Positions 15,977 through 24,151 are shown, counted from the stretch's first letter. The stretch is 38,795 nucleotides of DNA from JBCCGG01 sp039029395 (GCA_039029395.1 JBCCGG010000054.1:1-38795), one strand, 5' to 3'. The notes: generated by a model from the letters alone, not told the origin. Numbers and translations: made by a program.

Positions 15977-17140
15977 ATGGGGACCAGCAATTTCAATGGC
16001 TTGACCGACGGTCTGCGAGATCGTCTGGCCGCCGTCTTGCCGCCGATCGAGACGGCGCCTAGCCTGCCCTTCGAGGTCTATAGCGACGAAGCCGTCCTGC
16101 GCTGGGAGCAGGCCGCGATTTTCCGCCGCGCTTGGATCGGCCTCGGGCGCGCCGACCAGTGGGCCAACCCGGGCGCCTACTCCGCGCTCGAGGTTGCCGG
16201 CGTGCCGGTCATCGTGCTGCGCGACAAGCAAGGTACCTTGCGCGCCTTTGCAAACGCCTGCCGGCACAGGGGCACCTTGCTGCTCGAAGGCAGCGGCAGC
16301 GCCGCTGTCATCACCTGCCCCTTCCACCGTTGGACCTACGGCCTGGACGGGCGCCTGCGCGGCGCGCCGGATATGGACCAGGTGCCCTGCTTCGACAAGG
16401 CGGACTACGGCCTGGTGCCCTTCCGCCTGGAGACCCGCGACGGTTTCGCGTTCCTCTGCTTCGACGCGCAGGCGCCGAGTCTCGACCGTTGGCTTGGAGA
16501 CTTCTCCGCGCTCCACGCGCCCTGGTCGCTCGGCGACATGGTGTCGACCTTTCACCGGGAGCTGGAAGTCGCCTGCAACTGGAAGACCTTCTTGGAGGTC
16601 TTCAGCGAGTACTACCACCTGCCCTACGTGCACGGCGGCTCGATCGAGGGCCTCTACGGCCGGCCGGACCCTGGCGACGCCACGGTGGGCAGCTATGCCA
16701 GCCAGTTCAGCACGACCGACGGCACCGGCGGCCTGCTGAAAGACCGCCAAGACCAGATCCTGCCGACCATCGCCAGCCTGGAGGGCCGCAACCGCCAGGG
16801 CGCCCGCTACAGCTGGGTCTTTCCTAACTTGGCCTTCGCCGCCGGTACCGAATCCCTCTGGGTCTACGAGGCAATGCCGCTCGCGGCGAACCGTTGCCGG
16901 GTGCGCTCGACTCTTTGCGTGCCAGCCGAAACGGCGGCCCTGCCCGACTTCGAGGCGCGCGCCCAGCACTACATCGATCGGCTGATCGCGGTGCTCGACG
17001 AGGACATCCCCATGCTGGAGCGTCAGCAGAAAGGCCTAAGCACGCCCTATGGCGGACAGGGCCGCTTCTGCACTGCGCTCGAGCCGATCGTCGCCAACTT
17101 CGCGGTGTGGTACGCGCGGCAGATGCTCGACGAGGCCTAA
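15977..17140 (+). CDS. Rieske non-heme iron oxygenase alpha subunit, quaternary-amine type
   Basis: The 387-residue product carries a Rieske [2Fe-2S] centre (CRH at about 95-97 and CPFH at 114-117) and a catalytic domain with mononuclear iron ligands in SEYYHLPYVH (His 214 and 219) and probably an Asp in VLDEDIPMLERQQ. The residue three before the first His, which bridges the two metal centres, is Glu (211) rather than the usual Asp. That Glu is a feature of enzymes acting on quaternary amines such as carnitine (CntA) and glycine betaine (GbcA). No reductase subunit is encoded nearby, so the electron donor lies elsewhere. The substrate is inferred; other Rieske demethylases are possible. Confidence 0.87.
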   Translation: MGTSNFNGLTDGLRDRLAAVLPPIETAPSLPFEVYSDEAVLRWEQAAIFRRAWIGLGRADQWANPGAYSALEVAGVPVIVLRDKQGTLRAFANACRHRGTLLLEGSGSAAVITCPFHRWTYGLDGRLRGAPDMDQVPCFDKADYGLVPFRLETRDGFAFLCFDAQAPSLDRWLGDFSALHAPWSLGDMVSTFHRELEVACNWKTFLEVFSEYYHLPYVHGGSIEGLYGRPDPGDATVGSYASQFSTTDGTGGLLKDRQDQILPTIASLEGRNRQGARYSWVFPNLAFAAGTESLWVYEAMPLAANRCRVRSTLCVPAETAALPDFEARAQHYIDRLIAVLDEDIPMLERQQKGLSTPYGGQGRFCTALEPIVANFAVWYARQMLDEA

Positions 17141-17145
17141 GGGTG

Positions 17146-17535
17146 TCACCGGGGCTTGTAGGCGACCACCTCGACCTCGACACGGACGTCCACGAGGAGC
17201 TCGCTGACAACGGCCGAGCGGGCCGGCGGGTCTTCGGGGAAGTACTCCCCGTAGACCTGGTTGAAACCAGGAAAGTCGGCCCGTTCGCGCAGCCAGACCA
17301 TGGCCTTGATCACGTCGCCAAGCTGGCAGCCGGCTTCGGCCAAGGTCTCTTTAATGAGATCGAGTGTGACTGTCGTCTGCTCCTCGATCGAGCCGGTCGT
17401 CATGGGCTGGCCGTCTTTGAACGGCACCTGGCCGGTCAGGAAAACGTAGTCGCCGGCGCGAATCGCCTTGGACAGCGAGAGCCGCCGGCCGCCGATGATG
17501 AGAGGACCGCCGATGACCTGCTTGGCGTTTGACAT
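17146..17535 (-). CDS. RidA-family (YjgF/YER057c/UK114) protein
   Basis: The 129-residue product fits the RidA family, which hydrolyses reactive enamines/imines. Motifs include LSKAIRAGDYVFLTGQVPF, the SIEEQTTVTLDLIKETLAEAG helix, VIKAMVWLRERADFPGFNQVYGEYF, and PPARSAVVSELLVDVRVEVEVVAY (Arg in PARS, Glu near the C-terminus). The family's usual N-terminal portion is slightly altered (GGPLIIGGRRLSLSKA). It converges on the Rieske gene (five bases between the stops) and diverges from the aldehyde dehydrogenase gene. It could detoxify imines made by amine oxidation by the neighbouring enzymes (inference). Confidence 0.87.
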   Translation of the reverse strand: MSNAKQVIGGPLIIGGRRLSLSKAIRAGDYVFLTGQVPFKDGQPMTTGSIEEQTTVTLDLIKETLAEAGCQLGDVIKAMVWLRERADFPGFNQVYGEYFPEDPPARSAVVSELLVDVRVEVEVVAYKPR

Positions 17536-17605
17536 GTTTCGGTTCCTTCGCTGTCCTTATCGCTGTGTTGGTTGGAAAATGCGCCAAGCGGCCCATTTTC
17601 TGATC

Positions 17606-17686
17606 CGGCACCGGCCCGCTCCCCCACCCGACTACGCCGTGAGCATACTGTCGTGGTTGGCCGGGTGGGGGAGCGGGCCGGTGCCG
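17606..17686. repeat. Perfect 25-bp inverted repeat in the ridA/aldehyde dehydrogenase gap
   Basis: The arms at 17606-17630 (CGGCACCGGCCCG then CTCCCCCACCCG) and 17662-17686 (CGGGTGGGGGAG then CGGGCCGGTGCCG) are exact reverse complements, with a 31-base loop. The element sits 71 bp from the RidA start and 58 bp from the aldehyde dehydrogenase start, so it is not a 3'-end terminator for either gene. It resembles a dispersed REP-type palindrome. Confidence 0.85.
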
Positions 17687-17744
17687 AACTCCACAAAAAA
17701 GACCAGGTATCAGATAGCACCGTACGAGATTTGGGAGAAGAGCC

Positions 17745-19229
17745 ATGGCTGACGTGAAACGCTACCAGATGCTGATCGACGGCGAATGGGTCGATGCCGA
17801 GGGCGGCAAGACCTTCACCAGCGTCAACCCGGCCACTGGCGAGAACTGGGCCGAGATCCCCGAGGCCAGCGCCGGCGACGTGGAGCGCGCGGTCGAGGCG
17901 GCCCACCGGGCCTTTAGCGAGGGGCCGTGGGCCAAGACCACGCCGTCCGAGCGCGGCAAGTACCTGCGCAAACTGGCCGACCTCTTGGCCGAGCGCTCGG
18001 AAGAGCTGGGCCGCAGCGAGACGGTCGACACCGGCAAGATGCTGAAGGAGACACGCTGGCAGGCCAAATACATCGCCGAGTTCTTTCACTACAACGCCGG
18101 CCTGGCCGACAAGATCCACGGCGACACCATGCCGATTGACAAGCCGGATCTCTGCGTCTTCACCACGCGCGAGCCGCTCGGCGTGGTCGCGGCGATCGTG
18201 CCCTGGAACTCCCAGCTGTTTCTGGTTGCGGTCAAGCTCGGCCCGGCGCTCGCCGCCGGCAACACGGTGGTCCTCAAGGCTTCCGAGCACGCCTCGGCGC
18301 CCATGCTGGAGTTCGGCCGGTTGATCGAGGAAGCCGGCATTCCGCCCGGCGTGGTCAACATCGTGACCGGCTTCGGCGAGCCCTGCGGGCGGGTGCTGAC
18401 CTCCCATCCCCTGGTCGCCCGGGTCTCCTTCACAGGCGGGCCTGAGACGGCGCGCCACATCGTGCGCAACTCGGCGGAGAACTTCGCCCAAGTCTCCCTA
18501 GAGCTGGGCGGCAAGTCGCCGGTCATGCTGTTCGAGGACGCCGATTTGGACAGCGCGGTCAACGGCATCATGGCGGGCATCTTCGGCGCCAGCGGCCAAA
18601 GCTGCGTTGCCGGCTCCAGGCTCTACCTACAAGAGGGCGTGGCCGACCAGGTGCTCGACAGCCTGGTCGGGCGCGCGAAGGAGATCCGCATCGGCGACCC
18701 CTTGGCCGAGGAGACCCAGATGGGCCCGCTCGCCACCGAGGGCCAGCTGACCCGCATCGAGCAGGAGGTCGCCAAGGCCCAGGAGCAAGGCGCCAAGCTG
18801 CTGCACGGCGGGCGGCGCCCTCAGGGCATCGAGCGCGGCTGGTTCTACGAGCCAACCATCCTGGATTGCCCGGACCAGAATATCGCCGTGGTCGACACCG
18901 AGCTCTTCGGCCCGGTCCTCAGCGTGCTGCGTTTCAAGGACGAGGACGAAGTCGTCAAGCTGGCCAACGACACCAAGTACGGTCTCGCCTGCGGCATCTT
19001 CACGAAGGACGTGGGCCGGGCGCTCAGGGTCTCCCGGGCGACCCGCGCGGGCATCGTCTGGATCAACACCTACCGGGTGGTCTCGCCGATCGCCGAGTTC
19101 GGCGGCTTCAAGGACTCAGGCTACGGGCGCGAGAGCGGCTTCCAGGCGATCTACGACTACACTCGGCCGAAAACCGTGTGGATCAACACTTCGCCGGAGC
19201 CGATCGCCAATCCCTTTGTGATGCGGTGA
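17745..19229 (+). CDS. NAD(P)-dependent aldehyde dehydrogenase
   Basis: The 494-residue product is a full-length aldehyde dehydrogenase. The cofactor region has PWNSQLFLVAVKLGPALAAGNTVVLK, the catalytic Glu is in SLELGGKSP, and the catalytic Cys is in GASGQSCVAGSR, with WINTYR and GGFKDSGYGRE near the end. It closely resembles enzymes for amine-derived aldehydes such as betaine aldehyde or trimethylaminobutyraldehyde, but substrate cannot be fixed from sequence. Ribosome site GGGAGAAG precedes the ATG. It diverges from ridA. The downstream BetI-like regulator has its own leader, so it may be a separate unit. Confidence 0.92.
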   Translation: MADVKRYQMLIDGEWVDAEGGKTFTSVNPATGENWAEIPEASAGDVERAVEAAHRAFSEGPWAKTTPSERGKYLRKLADLLAERSEELGRSETVDTGKMLKETRWQAKYIAEFFHYNAGLADKIHGDTMPIDKPDLCVFTTREPLGVVAAIVPWNSQLFLVAVKLGPALAAGNTVVLKASEHASAPMLEFGRLIEEAGIPPGVVNIVTGFGEPCGRVLTSHPLVARVSFTGGPETARHIVRNSAENFAQVSLELGGKSPVMLFEDADLDSAVNGIMAGIFGASGQSCVAGSRLYLQEGVADQVLDSLVGRAKEIRIGDPLAEETQMGPLATEGQLTRIEQEVAKAQEQGAKLLHGGRRPQGIERGWFYEPTILDCPDQNIAVVDTELFGPVLSVLRFKDEDEVVKLANDTKYGLACGIFTKDVGRALRVSRATRAGIVWINTYRVVSPIAEFGGFKDSGYGRESGFQAIYDYTRPKTVWINTSPEPIANPFVMR

Positions 19230-19440
19230 GTGGTTTTCGCCGGCGGCTTGGAAGGGCGACATTCAAGAGGCTGCTGCACATCGAAACGCTGACCATCTAG
19301 GTTAGGTGCTCTTGTGGGCAGCTGGTGCAGCGGATTTTCGACCTTCGGAGGGGTGCCATCCTGGGATTTCGCTCAATTCCTCAGGACCCAAGATATTTTC
19401 GTTGCGAAACCCAAAAGCAGGGTCTACTGTTCCAAAAAAT

Positions 19441-19458
19441 TTGTTGAGCGTCCAACAA
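19441..19458. promoter_or_regulatory. BetI-like operator
   Basis: TTGTTGAGCGTCCAACAA is an imperfect palindrome (TTGTTG and CAACAA arms). Its core TTGAGCGTCCAA differs at two positions from the BetI consensus-like core TTGAACGTTCAA. It lies six bases upstream of the ATG of the BetI-like regulator, overlapping its leader, so autorepression is likely. The BetI consensus is recalled from known choline loci. Confidence 0.6.
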
Positions 19459-19464
19459 TAGGAT

Positions 19465-20106
19465 ATGCAGACTCTCGAACCCATCAAAGCCAAACCGCGT
19501 CGGCGACAGGCCGATATTCGCGCGTTCCGGCGCAAGAGCCTGTTGCGCGCCGCGCTGGTCACTGTGGGTGAACTCGATCTCGAAGACGCTACGGTAGCGC
19601 GCATTTGCGCTCGCGCCGGGGCGTCGCGCGGATTGATTTCACACTACTTCAGCAGCAAGGAGGAATTGCTTGTGGCGGCGCTCCGCGGACTGTTCGACGA
19701 GGCCCAAGCGTTAAAGGAAGAAGTCGCGGCCAACGATGGGCTATCCGCAATCGAGCGCATCCAACGGATCGCCCATAGCAGTTTCGAGGCGCCGATTTAC
19801 TCGTGGGAAATGGCCGCAGCCTGGCAGGCCTTCACCAACGCCAGCCGACATAATCCTGCGTTTCGTTCCGCGATCCAGGAGTCGACGCAACAAGCGGTCG
19901 CAACCGTACTCCCCTTGTTCGAGCAACTGGCAGCGACCAAAGCCCTCCGAGGCAACCCGAAAGAAAGCGCGATGGGTTTGTTCATCCTGATCGACGGCCT
20001 ATGGAACAGCCTCGCCACCGGCAAGGACGAACTGCGCCCGGAACAGGCTGTAACACTGTGCGACATCTATCTCGAGGGATGCCTCGAGCCGAACCACCCC
20101 AACTGA
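19465..20106 (+). CDS. TetR-family transcriptional regulator, BetI-like
   Basis: The 213-residue product has an N-terminal TetR DNA-binding domain (about 18-75): RKSLLRAALVTVGELDLEDATV then a helix-turn-helix in ICARAGASRGLISHYFSSKEELL. GLISHYF with the following SKEELL closely resembles BetI, the choline-responsive repressor. The C-terminal half (about 80-213) is an all-helical ligand domain. The gene is followed after ten bases by a 2-oxoglutarate oxygenase and preceded by a BetI-like palindrome. No betA or choline transporter is present in this window, so the ligand may be another quaternary amine. An open 235-bp gap separates it from the aldehyde dehydrogenase. Confidence 0.85.
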   Translation: MQTLEPIKAKPRRRQADIRAFRRKSLLRAALVTVGELDLEDATVARICARAGASRGLISHYFSSKEELLVAALRGLFDEAQALKEEVAANDGLSAIERIQRIAHSSFEAPIYSWEMAAAWQAFTNASRHNPAFRSAIQESTQQAVATVLPLFEQLAATKALRGNPKESAMGLFILIDGLWNSLATGKDELRPEQAVTLCDIYLEGCLEPNHPN

Positions 20107-20116
20107 GATATCCGCT

Positions 20117-20971
20117 ATGCAAGCACCACCGGACTACCGCCAGATCATCAACTACGTACGCTATCCGATTGACCGTATGGACGATCCGAGGCGCCAGGCA
20201 TCGGTCGACCAAGTCCGAACCGAGTTGGCCGCAGACGGTTGTGCCGTCATCCGCAATTTCTTCAGCGAAGCCGGCCTCGCCGCATTGGTCGGCGAAGCCG
20301 AGGCGCGCAAGCCGCAGACGTACTATTCGCCGAATAAGAACAACAACGTTTACCTCAACGACGGCAACCCCGAGCTACCGGCGGAGCATCCGCTTAACAT
20401 CCTTATGCCCCGTACCAACGGCTTCATCACCGCTGACCTGTTCGGCGAAGAGACGGCCGCACGTCGCCTCTATTATTCGGAACCCTTGAAGCACTTTCTC
20501 GCCGATTGTCTCGGGAAGGATGAACTCCACATTTACGAAGACCCGGTTTCCAACATGATCGTTAACGTCGGCAAGCCTGGGCAACAGTTCAACTGGCATT
20601 TCGATACCAACGAATTCACCATCACGATGTTGCTACGACCAGCGCGTTCGGGTGGTATTTTCGAGTACATCCCGGCCCTCCGCACCGCCGACGACGAGTG
20701 TTACGACGAGGTCGGCCGCGTGCTTGGCGGCGATCGAAGCCGCGTGCGTCAGCTCGAGCTCAATGCGGGTGATCTGCAATTTTTCCTGGGGCGTTTTGCG
20801 TTGCACCAAGTGACCGAAAACACAGGAGATAGCGACCGACTTGTATTGATCATGTCCTTTGCCGATGCACCGGGGATGATCGGCAGCAAGGAACGTGTCA
20901 AGAATCTCTACGGCAAGGTGACCAAGGACCACGACCAGCGCCAAGTGTTCGCTGACGGCCTCGCTGACTAA
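20117..20971 (+). CDS. 2-oxoglutarate/Fe(II)-dependent oxygenase
   Basis: Soluble 284-residue protein with a double-stranded beta-helix iron oxygenase core. The iron triad is visible as HFD (161-163, in NWHFDTNEFTITMLL) and His 230 (ALHQVTENTG), with the 2-oxoglutarate-binding Arg at 241 (SDRLVLIMSF). FEYIPALR is a strong motif shared with the BesD-like amino acid halogenase/hydroxylase group. Halogenases replace the Asp of HxD by Gly; here the Asp is kept, so hydroxylation is expected. It is probably co-transcribed with the BetI-like regulator, ten bases away, which suggests the regulator senses its substrate or product. The exact substrate is unknown. Confidence 0.82.
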   Translation: MQAPPDYRQIINYVRYPIDRMDDPRRQASVDQVRTELAADGCAVIRNFFSEAGLAALVGEAEARKPQTYYSPNKNNNVYLNDGNPELPAEHPLNILMPRTNGFITADLFGEETAARRLYYSEPLKHFLADCLGKDELHIYEDPVSNMIVNVGKPGQQFNWHFDTNEFTITMLLRPARSGGIFEYIPALRTADDECYDEVGRVLGGDRSRVRQLELNAGDLQFFLGRFALHQVTENTGDSDRLVLIMSFADAPGMIGSKERVKNLYGKVTKDHDQRQVFADGLAD

Positions 20972-21184
20972 GAGTTTTAAGGACGGCAAATGGCTGGCCG
21001 GTTCTGAACTGCTAAGCTCCCATTGACCGATCTCTTAAGGTCAGAGTTCCCGGTCTCCTGCGGCATCGACGAAAGTCTGCATCACACCCTGTTGCGGAAC
21101 CAAGCTTTGCCACTGGTCTGACTGAGTCGAGGCGTCGCCTTGCCCTGTAGATCGCGCAACCTATCTCCACACGCCACTTGGAGC

Positions 21185-22543
21185 CTACGTCGATCCCACA
21201 GTGCCCAACTCCAGCCGTGCCGCCGTCTCCTCCGTCACCGTGAAGACCGCGACCTCCTCCGCGAAGCCGCGCACGGCCACAGAGCCGATCTCGCGCAGGG
21301 GCACGCCGCCTAGGCGCTCCGCCGTCGCTGCGTCCAGCAGGATCGTCGTGCCCTGCTCCTTGTTGAGCGCCTCCAGGCGCGCGGAGAGGTTGACCGTGTC
21401 GCCGTAGAGCGAATAGGCCTGGCGCCCGCCGCCGCCGACGCTGCCGGCGATCACCGGGCCCGTGGCGATGCCGGCGCGGATGGAAAGCGGCTTCTCGTTG
21501 AAGCGCTCGCGCTCCACCAAAGCGGCGATCTCGAGCGCGGCGCCGAGCGCCTTTTCGGCGTGCGCCGGATCTTCGGCCGGCAGGTTGAAGCTCGCCATGA
21601 TGGCGTCGCCGATGAACTGGGTGACCACCCCATCGTGACGCGAGATGATCCCGGTCGCTCGCTCGAAGAAGGCGTTGAGCACGCCGACGATGCGCCGTGG
21701 GCCGCTCGCCGCGGTCATCTTGGTAAAGCCGGCGACATCGATGAACAGCACCGTCGCGGTGCCCTCGACCGGCTCGAGCAGGCCCCGGTCGCTGATCAGC
21801 GCATCGGCGATCGTCTTGGGCACATAGCGCCCGAATATGTCGCCCAGGGTGCGCCGCTCCTCGTCGAGCTCGAGCTGCCGCCGCACTGTGCGCCGGGCCC
21901 GCCACATGACTGCGGCGATCAGCACGGCGACCACCAGATAGGCGAAGGTCTCCTGAACCCGGCTGCCGGTGCCGACGAAGTTGGGGCTCAGGAAGATCTG
22001 GAGAAAATGCTCCGTGGTCGGCGTCGTGCCGATATCGGTCCAGTCATAGCGCAGGTCCAAGTCTCGGATCGTCCAAGCGAAGGCGCCGAGCCAGCTGACC
22101 GCGCCCACCGCGCCCGCCCAGAGCACCAGGCCCGGCGAGAAACTGAAGGCGGCGACCGCGAGAAAGAGGTAGTAGAAGGGAAAGGTGGTGTTGCGGAAGG
22201 TCATCACCTGGGGCACGTCGATCGTGTCGTAGATCGGTTGGGTCGCGACCAGCCAGGAGAGGATCGCGATGTCCAGGGTGATGAAGAGATACTTGAGCCA
22301 CTGCCGGTCGTAGCGCGTACCGATTAATGAGAAGTGGATCAGACCGAGCGCGGCGAAGCCGGCGATGCTGACCGCCAGCTCGAGCGCATGGGCCGGATCC
22401 CGCAGGCGCGAGAGCACAAGAAAGACGCCGAGCAGCCCGAGCGCCACCAGGCGCCCCTTGATGGCGAAGCGCAGACCGGCCTGTTCGGCTTCCCGAAAGG
22501 TCCGCTCCAGTGTCGCCCGCTGCTCGGCCCGATCCTGCGTCAC
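21185..22543 (-). CDS. Membrane-bound class III adenylate cyclase
   Basis: The 452-residue protein makes cAMP from ATP. The N-terminal half (about 25-245) has around six membrane helices, for example LVALGLLGVFLVLS, WLKYLFITLDIAILSWLVA, FPFYYLFLAVAAFSFSPGLVLW and FAYLVVAVLIAAVMW. A linker coiled coil (RRTVRRQLELDEERRTLGDIFGRYVP) leads to the catalytic domain. Metal-binding Asp residues are in VLFIDVAGF and IGDAIMASF; the nucleotide-binding segment is YGDTVNLSARLE. It starts with GTG at 22543 with GGAG close upstream. The membrane domain suggests sensing of an unknown signal. It follows the TetR gene on the same strand by about 60 bp. Confidence 0.9.
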   Translation of the reverse strand: MTQDRAEQRATLERTFREAEQAGLRFAIKGRLVALGLLGVFLVLSRLRDPAHALELAVSIAGFAALGLIHFSLIGTRYDRQWLKYLFITLDIAILSWLVATQPIYDTIDVPQVMTFRNTTFPFYYLFLAVAAFSFSPGLVLWAGAVGAVSWLGAFAWTIRDLDLRYDWTDIGTTPTTEHFLQIFLSPNFVGTGSRVQETFAYLVVAVLIAAVMWRARRTVRRQLELDEERRTLGDIFGRYVPKTIADALISDRGLLEPVEGTATVLFIDVAGFTKMTAASGPRRIVGVLNAFFERATGIISRHDGVVTQFIGDAIMASFNLPAEDPAHAEKALGAALEIAALVERERFNEKPLSIRAGIATGPVIAGSVGGGGRQAYSLYGDTVNLSARLEALNKEQGTTILLDAATAERLGGVPLREIGSVAVRGFAEEVAVFTVTEETAARLELGTVGST

Positions 22544-22605
22544 GCTGCTCCGCCCTGCTCCGAGGCTCTATATGGGAGCCTCCGGCGCCATCGCCAACGG
22601 GCCTG

Positions 22606-23190
22606 TCAGCCTCCTTCGAGCGCCTCAAGCGCGATCTTGGCGATGTCCTCGGCGGTCTGCCGGTCCCCGGTCAAGCGATGGACCAGGGCCAGGCTGCGCA
22701 GACTTGCCATGTAGAAGCGGGCGAGCGCGCGAAGATCCCGGCCGGGCGCCAGCTGGCCGGACGCCTGAGCGTCCAGGAAGCGTTCGTAAAAGGCGTTTTC
22801 GCTATGCGCCAGGGCGCGCCGCAAGGCGGCCGCGATCTCGCCGCCGCGCCCGGACGCTTCGCCCAGGCTGAGCGCGATCAGGCAGCCGGGCGGTGTCGAC
22901 GGATCCTCCAAGGCAACGATCGCCCGGTCGAACACCGCCGCCACTGCCTGCCCCAAATCGGGCGCGTCGAGCGCCGCCAGGAGCGGTGCCTCGACCTCTT
23001 CGCAGTAGCGCACGAAGGCGCGCAAAAACATCGCCTCCTTGTTGCCGAAGGCGCCATAGAGGCTGCCGCGCATCAGCCCCGAGGCGGCGACCAGGTCGTC
23101 GATCGAGGTCGCCCCGAAACCCTCACGCCAAAAGGCCCGCATGATCTTCTCGAGCGCATCCTCCTCGTCGAACTGTCTGACCGCCACCAT
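22606..23190 (-). CDS. TetR-family transcriptional regulator
   Basis: The 194-residue product has a TetR N-terminal domain (EDALEKIMRAFWREGFGATSIDDLVAASGLMRGSLYGAFGNKEAMF, given as the region at about 10-55) with the helix-turn-helix GLMRGSLYGAFG. The C-terminal part resembles regulators of the AcrR/NemR-like group with a conserved PPGCLIALSLGE segment. The ATG at 23190 is chosen because it leaves about ten residues before helix 1; an in-frame GTG at 23223 would add eleven residues. It diverges from a short-chain dehydrogenase gene, and a large palindrome lies between the two starts, so it probably represses itself and the dehydrogenase. Confidence 0.87.
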   Translation of the reverse strand: MVAVRQFDEEDALEKIMRAFWREGFGATSIDDLVAASGLMRGSLYGAFGNKEAMFLRAFVRYCEEVEAPLLAALDAPDLGQAVAAVFDRAIVALEDPSTPPGCLIALSLGEASGRGGEIAAALRRALAHSENAFYERFLDAQASGQLAPGRDLRALARFYMASLRSLALVHRLTGDRQTAEDIAKIALEALEGG

Positions 23191-23243
23191 GATCCGCCAT
23201 CGCTCCAGAGCCGTATTGTCCACGCCAGGGTAACACAGTGTTT

Positions 23244-23286
23244 CATTCTTGAACAGTCAGTCAATTTGACCATTTATTCAAGCATG
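23244..23286. promoter_or_regulatory. Nested palindromic operator between TetR and SDR genes
   Basis: Around one centre (23265) two symmetric elements nest: the outer arms CATTCTTGAA (23244-23253) and TTCAAGCATG (23277-23286), which match at nine of ten positions, and the inner GTCAATTTGAC (23260-23270). The 43-bp site lies between the divergent regulator and dehydrogenase genes and can be read as a TetR-type dimer-of-dimers operator. Confidence 0.65.
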
Positions 23287-23330
23287 AGGCTGGGCGTTGG
23301 GCCCACGCCGAGGCAATGAGGGAAGCAATC

Positions 23331-24098
23331 ATGAGCGACACCACGACACAAGGCCGCATATCTGGCAAAACCGCCATAATCACCGGTGGTACCACCGGCA
23401 TCGGCTTCGAGACTGCGCGGCGCTATCTGGCCGAGGGCGCTCAAGTCCTGATCACCGGCCGCGATCAAGCTCGTGTTGATCAAGCGGTTAAGGATCTCGG
23501 TGAGGGTGCCTTCGGCCTGCGCGCCGAGGTGCAGTCTCTTGACGACCTGGACGCCCTGGCGGCGGAGGCCGAGGCGCGCTTCGGACGCATCGACATTCTC
23601 TTCGCCAACGCCGGCCTCGGCGTCTTCGCGCCAATCGATCAGATCGACGAGGCGGCCTACGACAAGCAGTTCGACATCAACGTCAAGGGGGTCTTCTTCA
23701 CGGTCCAGAAGCTCCTGCCCCTGATCAACGAGGGCGGCAGCATCATCCTGACCGCTTCGGCGGTCAACGAGAAAGGCGTCGCGACCGGCTCGCTCTACTT
23801 CGCCACCAAGGCGGCGGTGCGCTCCTTCGCACGCAGTCTGGCGGCGGAGCTGGGCGGCCGGTCGATCCGGGTCAACAGCCTGAGCCCGGGCATCGTGCGT
23901 ACCCACTTCACCCAGAAGGTCAACGTCTCGGAGGACGACTTCGAGGGTTTCATTCAAATGGTCACCAGCCAAGCGCCGCTTGGCCGAGAGGGCACGCCGC
24001 TCGACATGGCCCATGCCGCTGTCTTCCTGGGAAGCGACGAATCTCGTTACATGACCGCGGCCGACCTGGTGGTCGACGGCGGCTGGATGAACGTCTGA
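23331..24098 (+). CDS. Short-chain dehydrogenase/reductase (SDR), 255 aa
   Basis: Classical NAD(P)-dependent SDR. It has TGGTTGIGFETA (cofactor motif), NAG in LFANAGLGVFAP, the catalytic Ser in ILTASAV, the YFATK pair (Tyr and Lys), SPGIVRTHF and the C-terminal VDGGWMNV. An Arg in TGRDQARVD after the second strand suggests NADPH preference. The ATG at 23331 is chosen because GAGGGA lies seven bases upstream; an in-frame ATG at 23316 has no such site. It is the divergent target of the adjacent TetR gene. The substrate is unknown; such regulator/reductase pairs often handle reactive carbonyls. Confidence 0.9.
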   Translation: MSDTTTQGRISGKTAIITGGTTGIGFETARRYLAEGAQVLITGRDQARVDQAVKDLGEGAFGLRAEVQSLDDLDALAAEAEARFGRIDILFANAGLGVFAPIDQIDEAAYDKQFDINVKGVFFTVQKLLPLINEGGSIILTASAVNEKGVATGSLYFATKAAVRSFARSLAAELGGRSIRVNSLSPGIVRTHFTQKVNVSEDDFEGFIQMVTSQAPLGREGTPLDMAHAAVFLGSDESRYMTAADLVVDGGWMNV

Positions 24099-24124
24099 CC
24101 CGGGCCTGGCCGGCCGTGGAATAA

Positions 24125-24151
24125 TTCGCCATCATGTGTAGATTATCGACA
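24125..24151. promoter_or_regulatory. Candidate AraC-type half-site pair upstream of the regulator
   Basis: TTCGCCA (24125-24131) and ATCGACA (24145-24151) are two TTCGACA-like half-sites exactly 20 bp apart. This is the same spacing as in the caiD/acyl-CoA dehydrogenase gap. They end 17 bases before the regulator ATG, a position suited to autorepression. Confidence 0.5.

Noticed and set aside
15941..16969. 342-residue minus-strand open frame opposite the Rieske gene
   Set aside because: Antisense shadow; the plus strand carries all Rieske and iron-ligand motifs.
21012..21184. Possible mobile-element remnant between the 2-oxoglutarate oxygenase and the adenylate cyclase
   Set aside because: Short minus-strand peptides can be read here but none shows a transposase or integrase motif, so I see nothing supportable in this gap.
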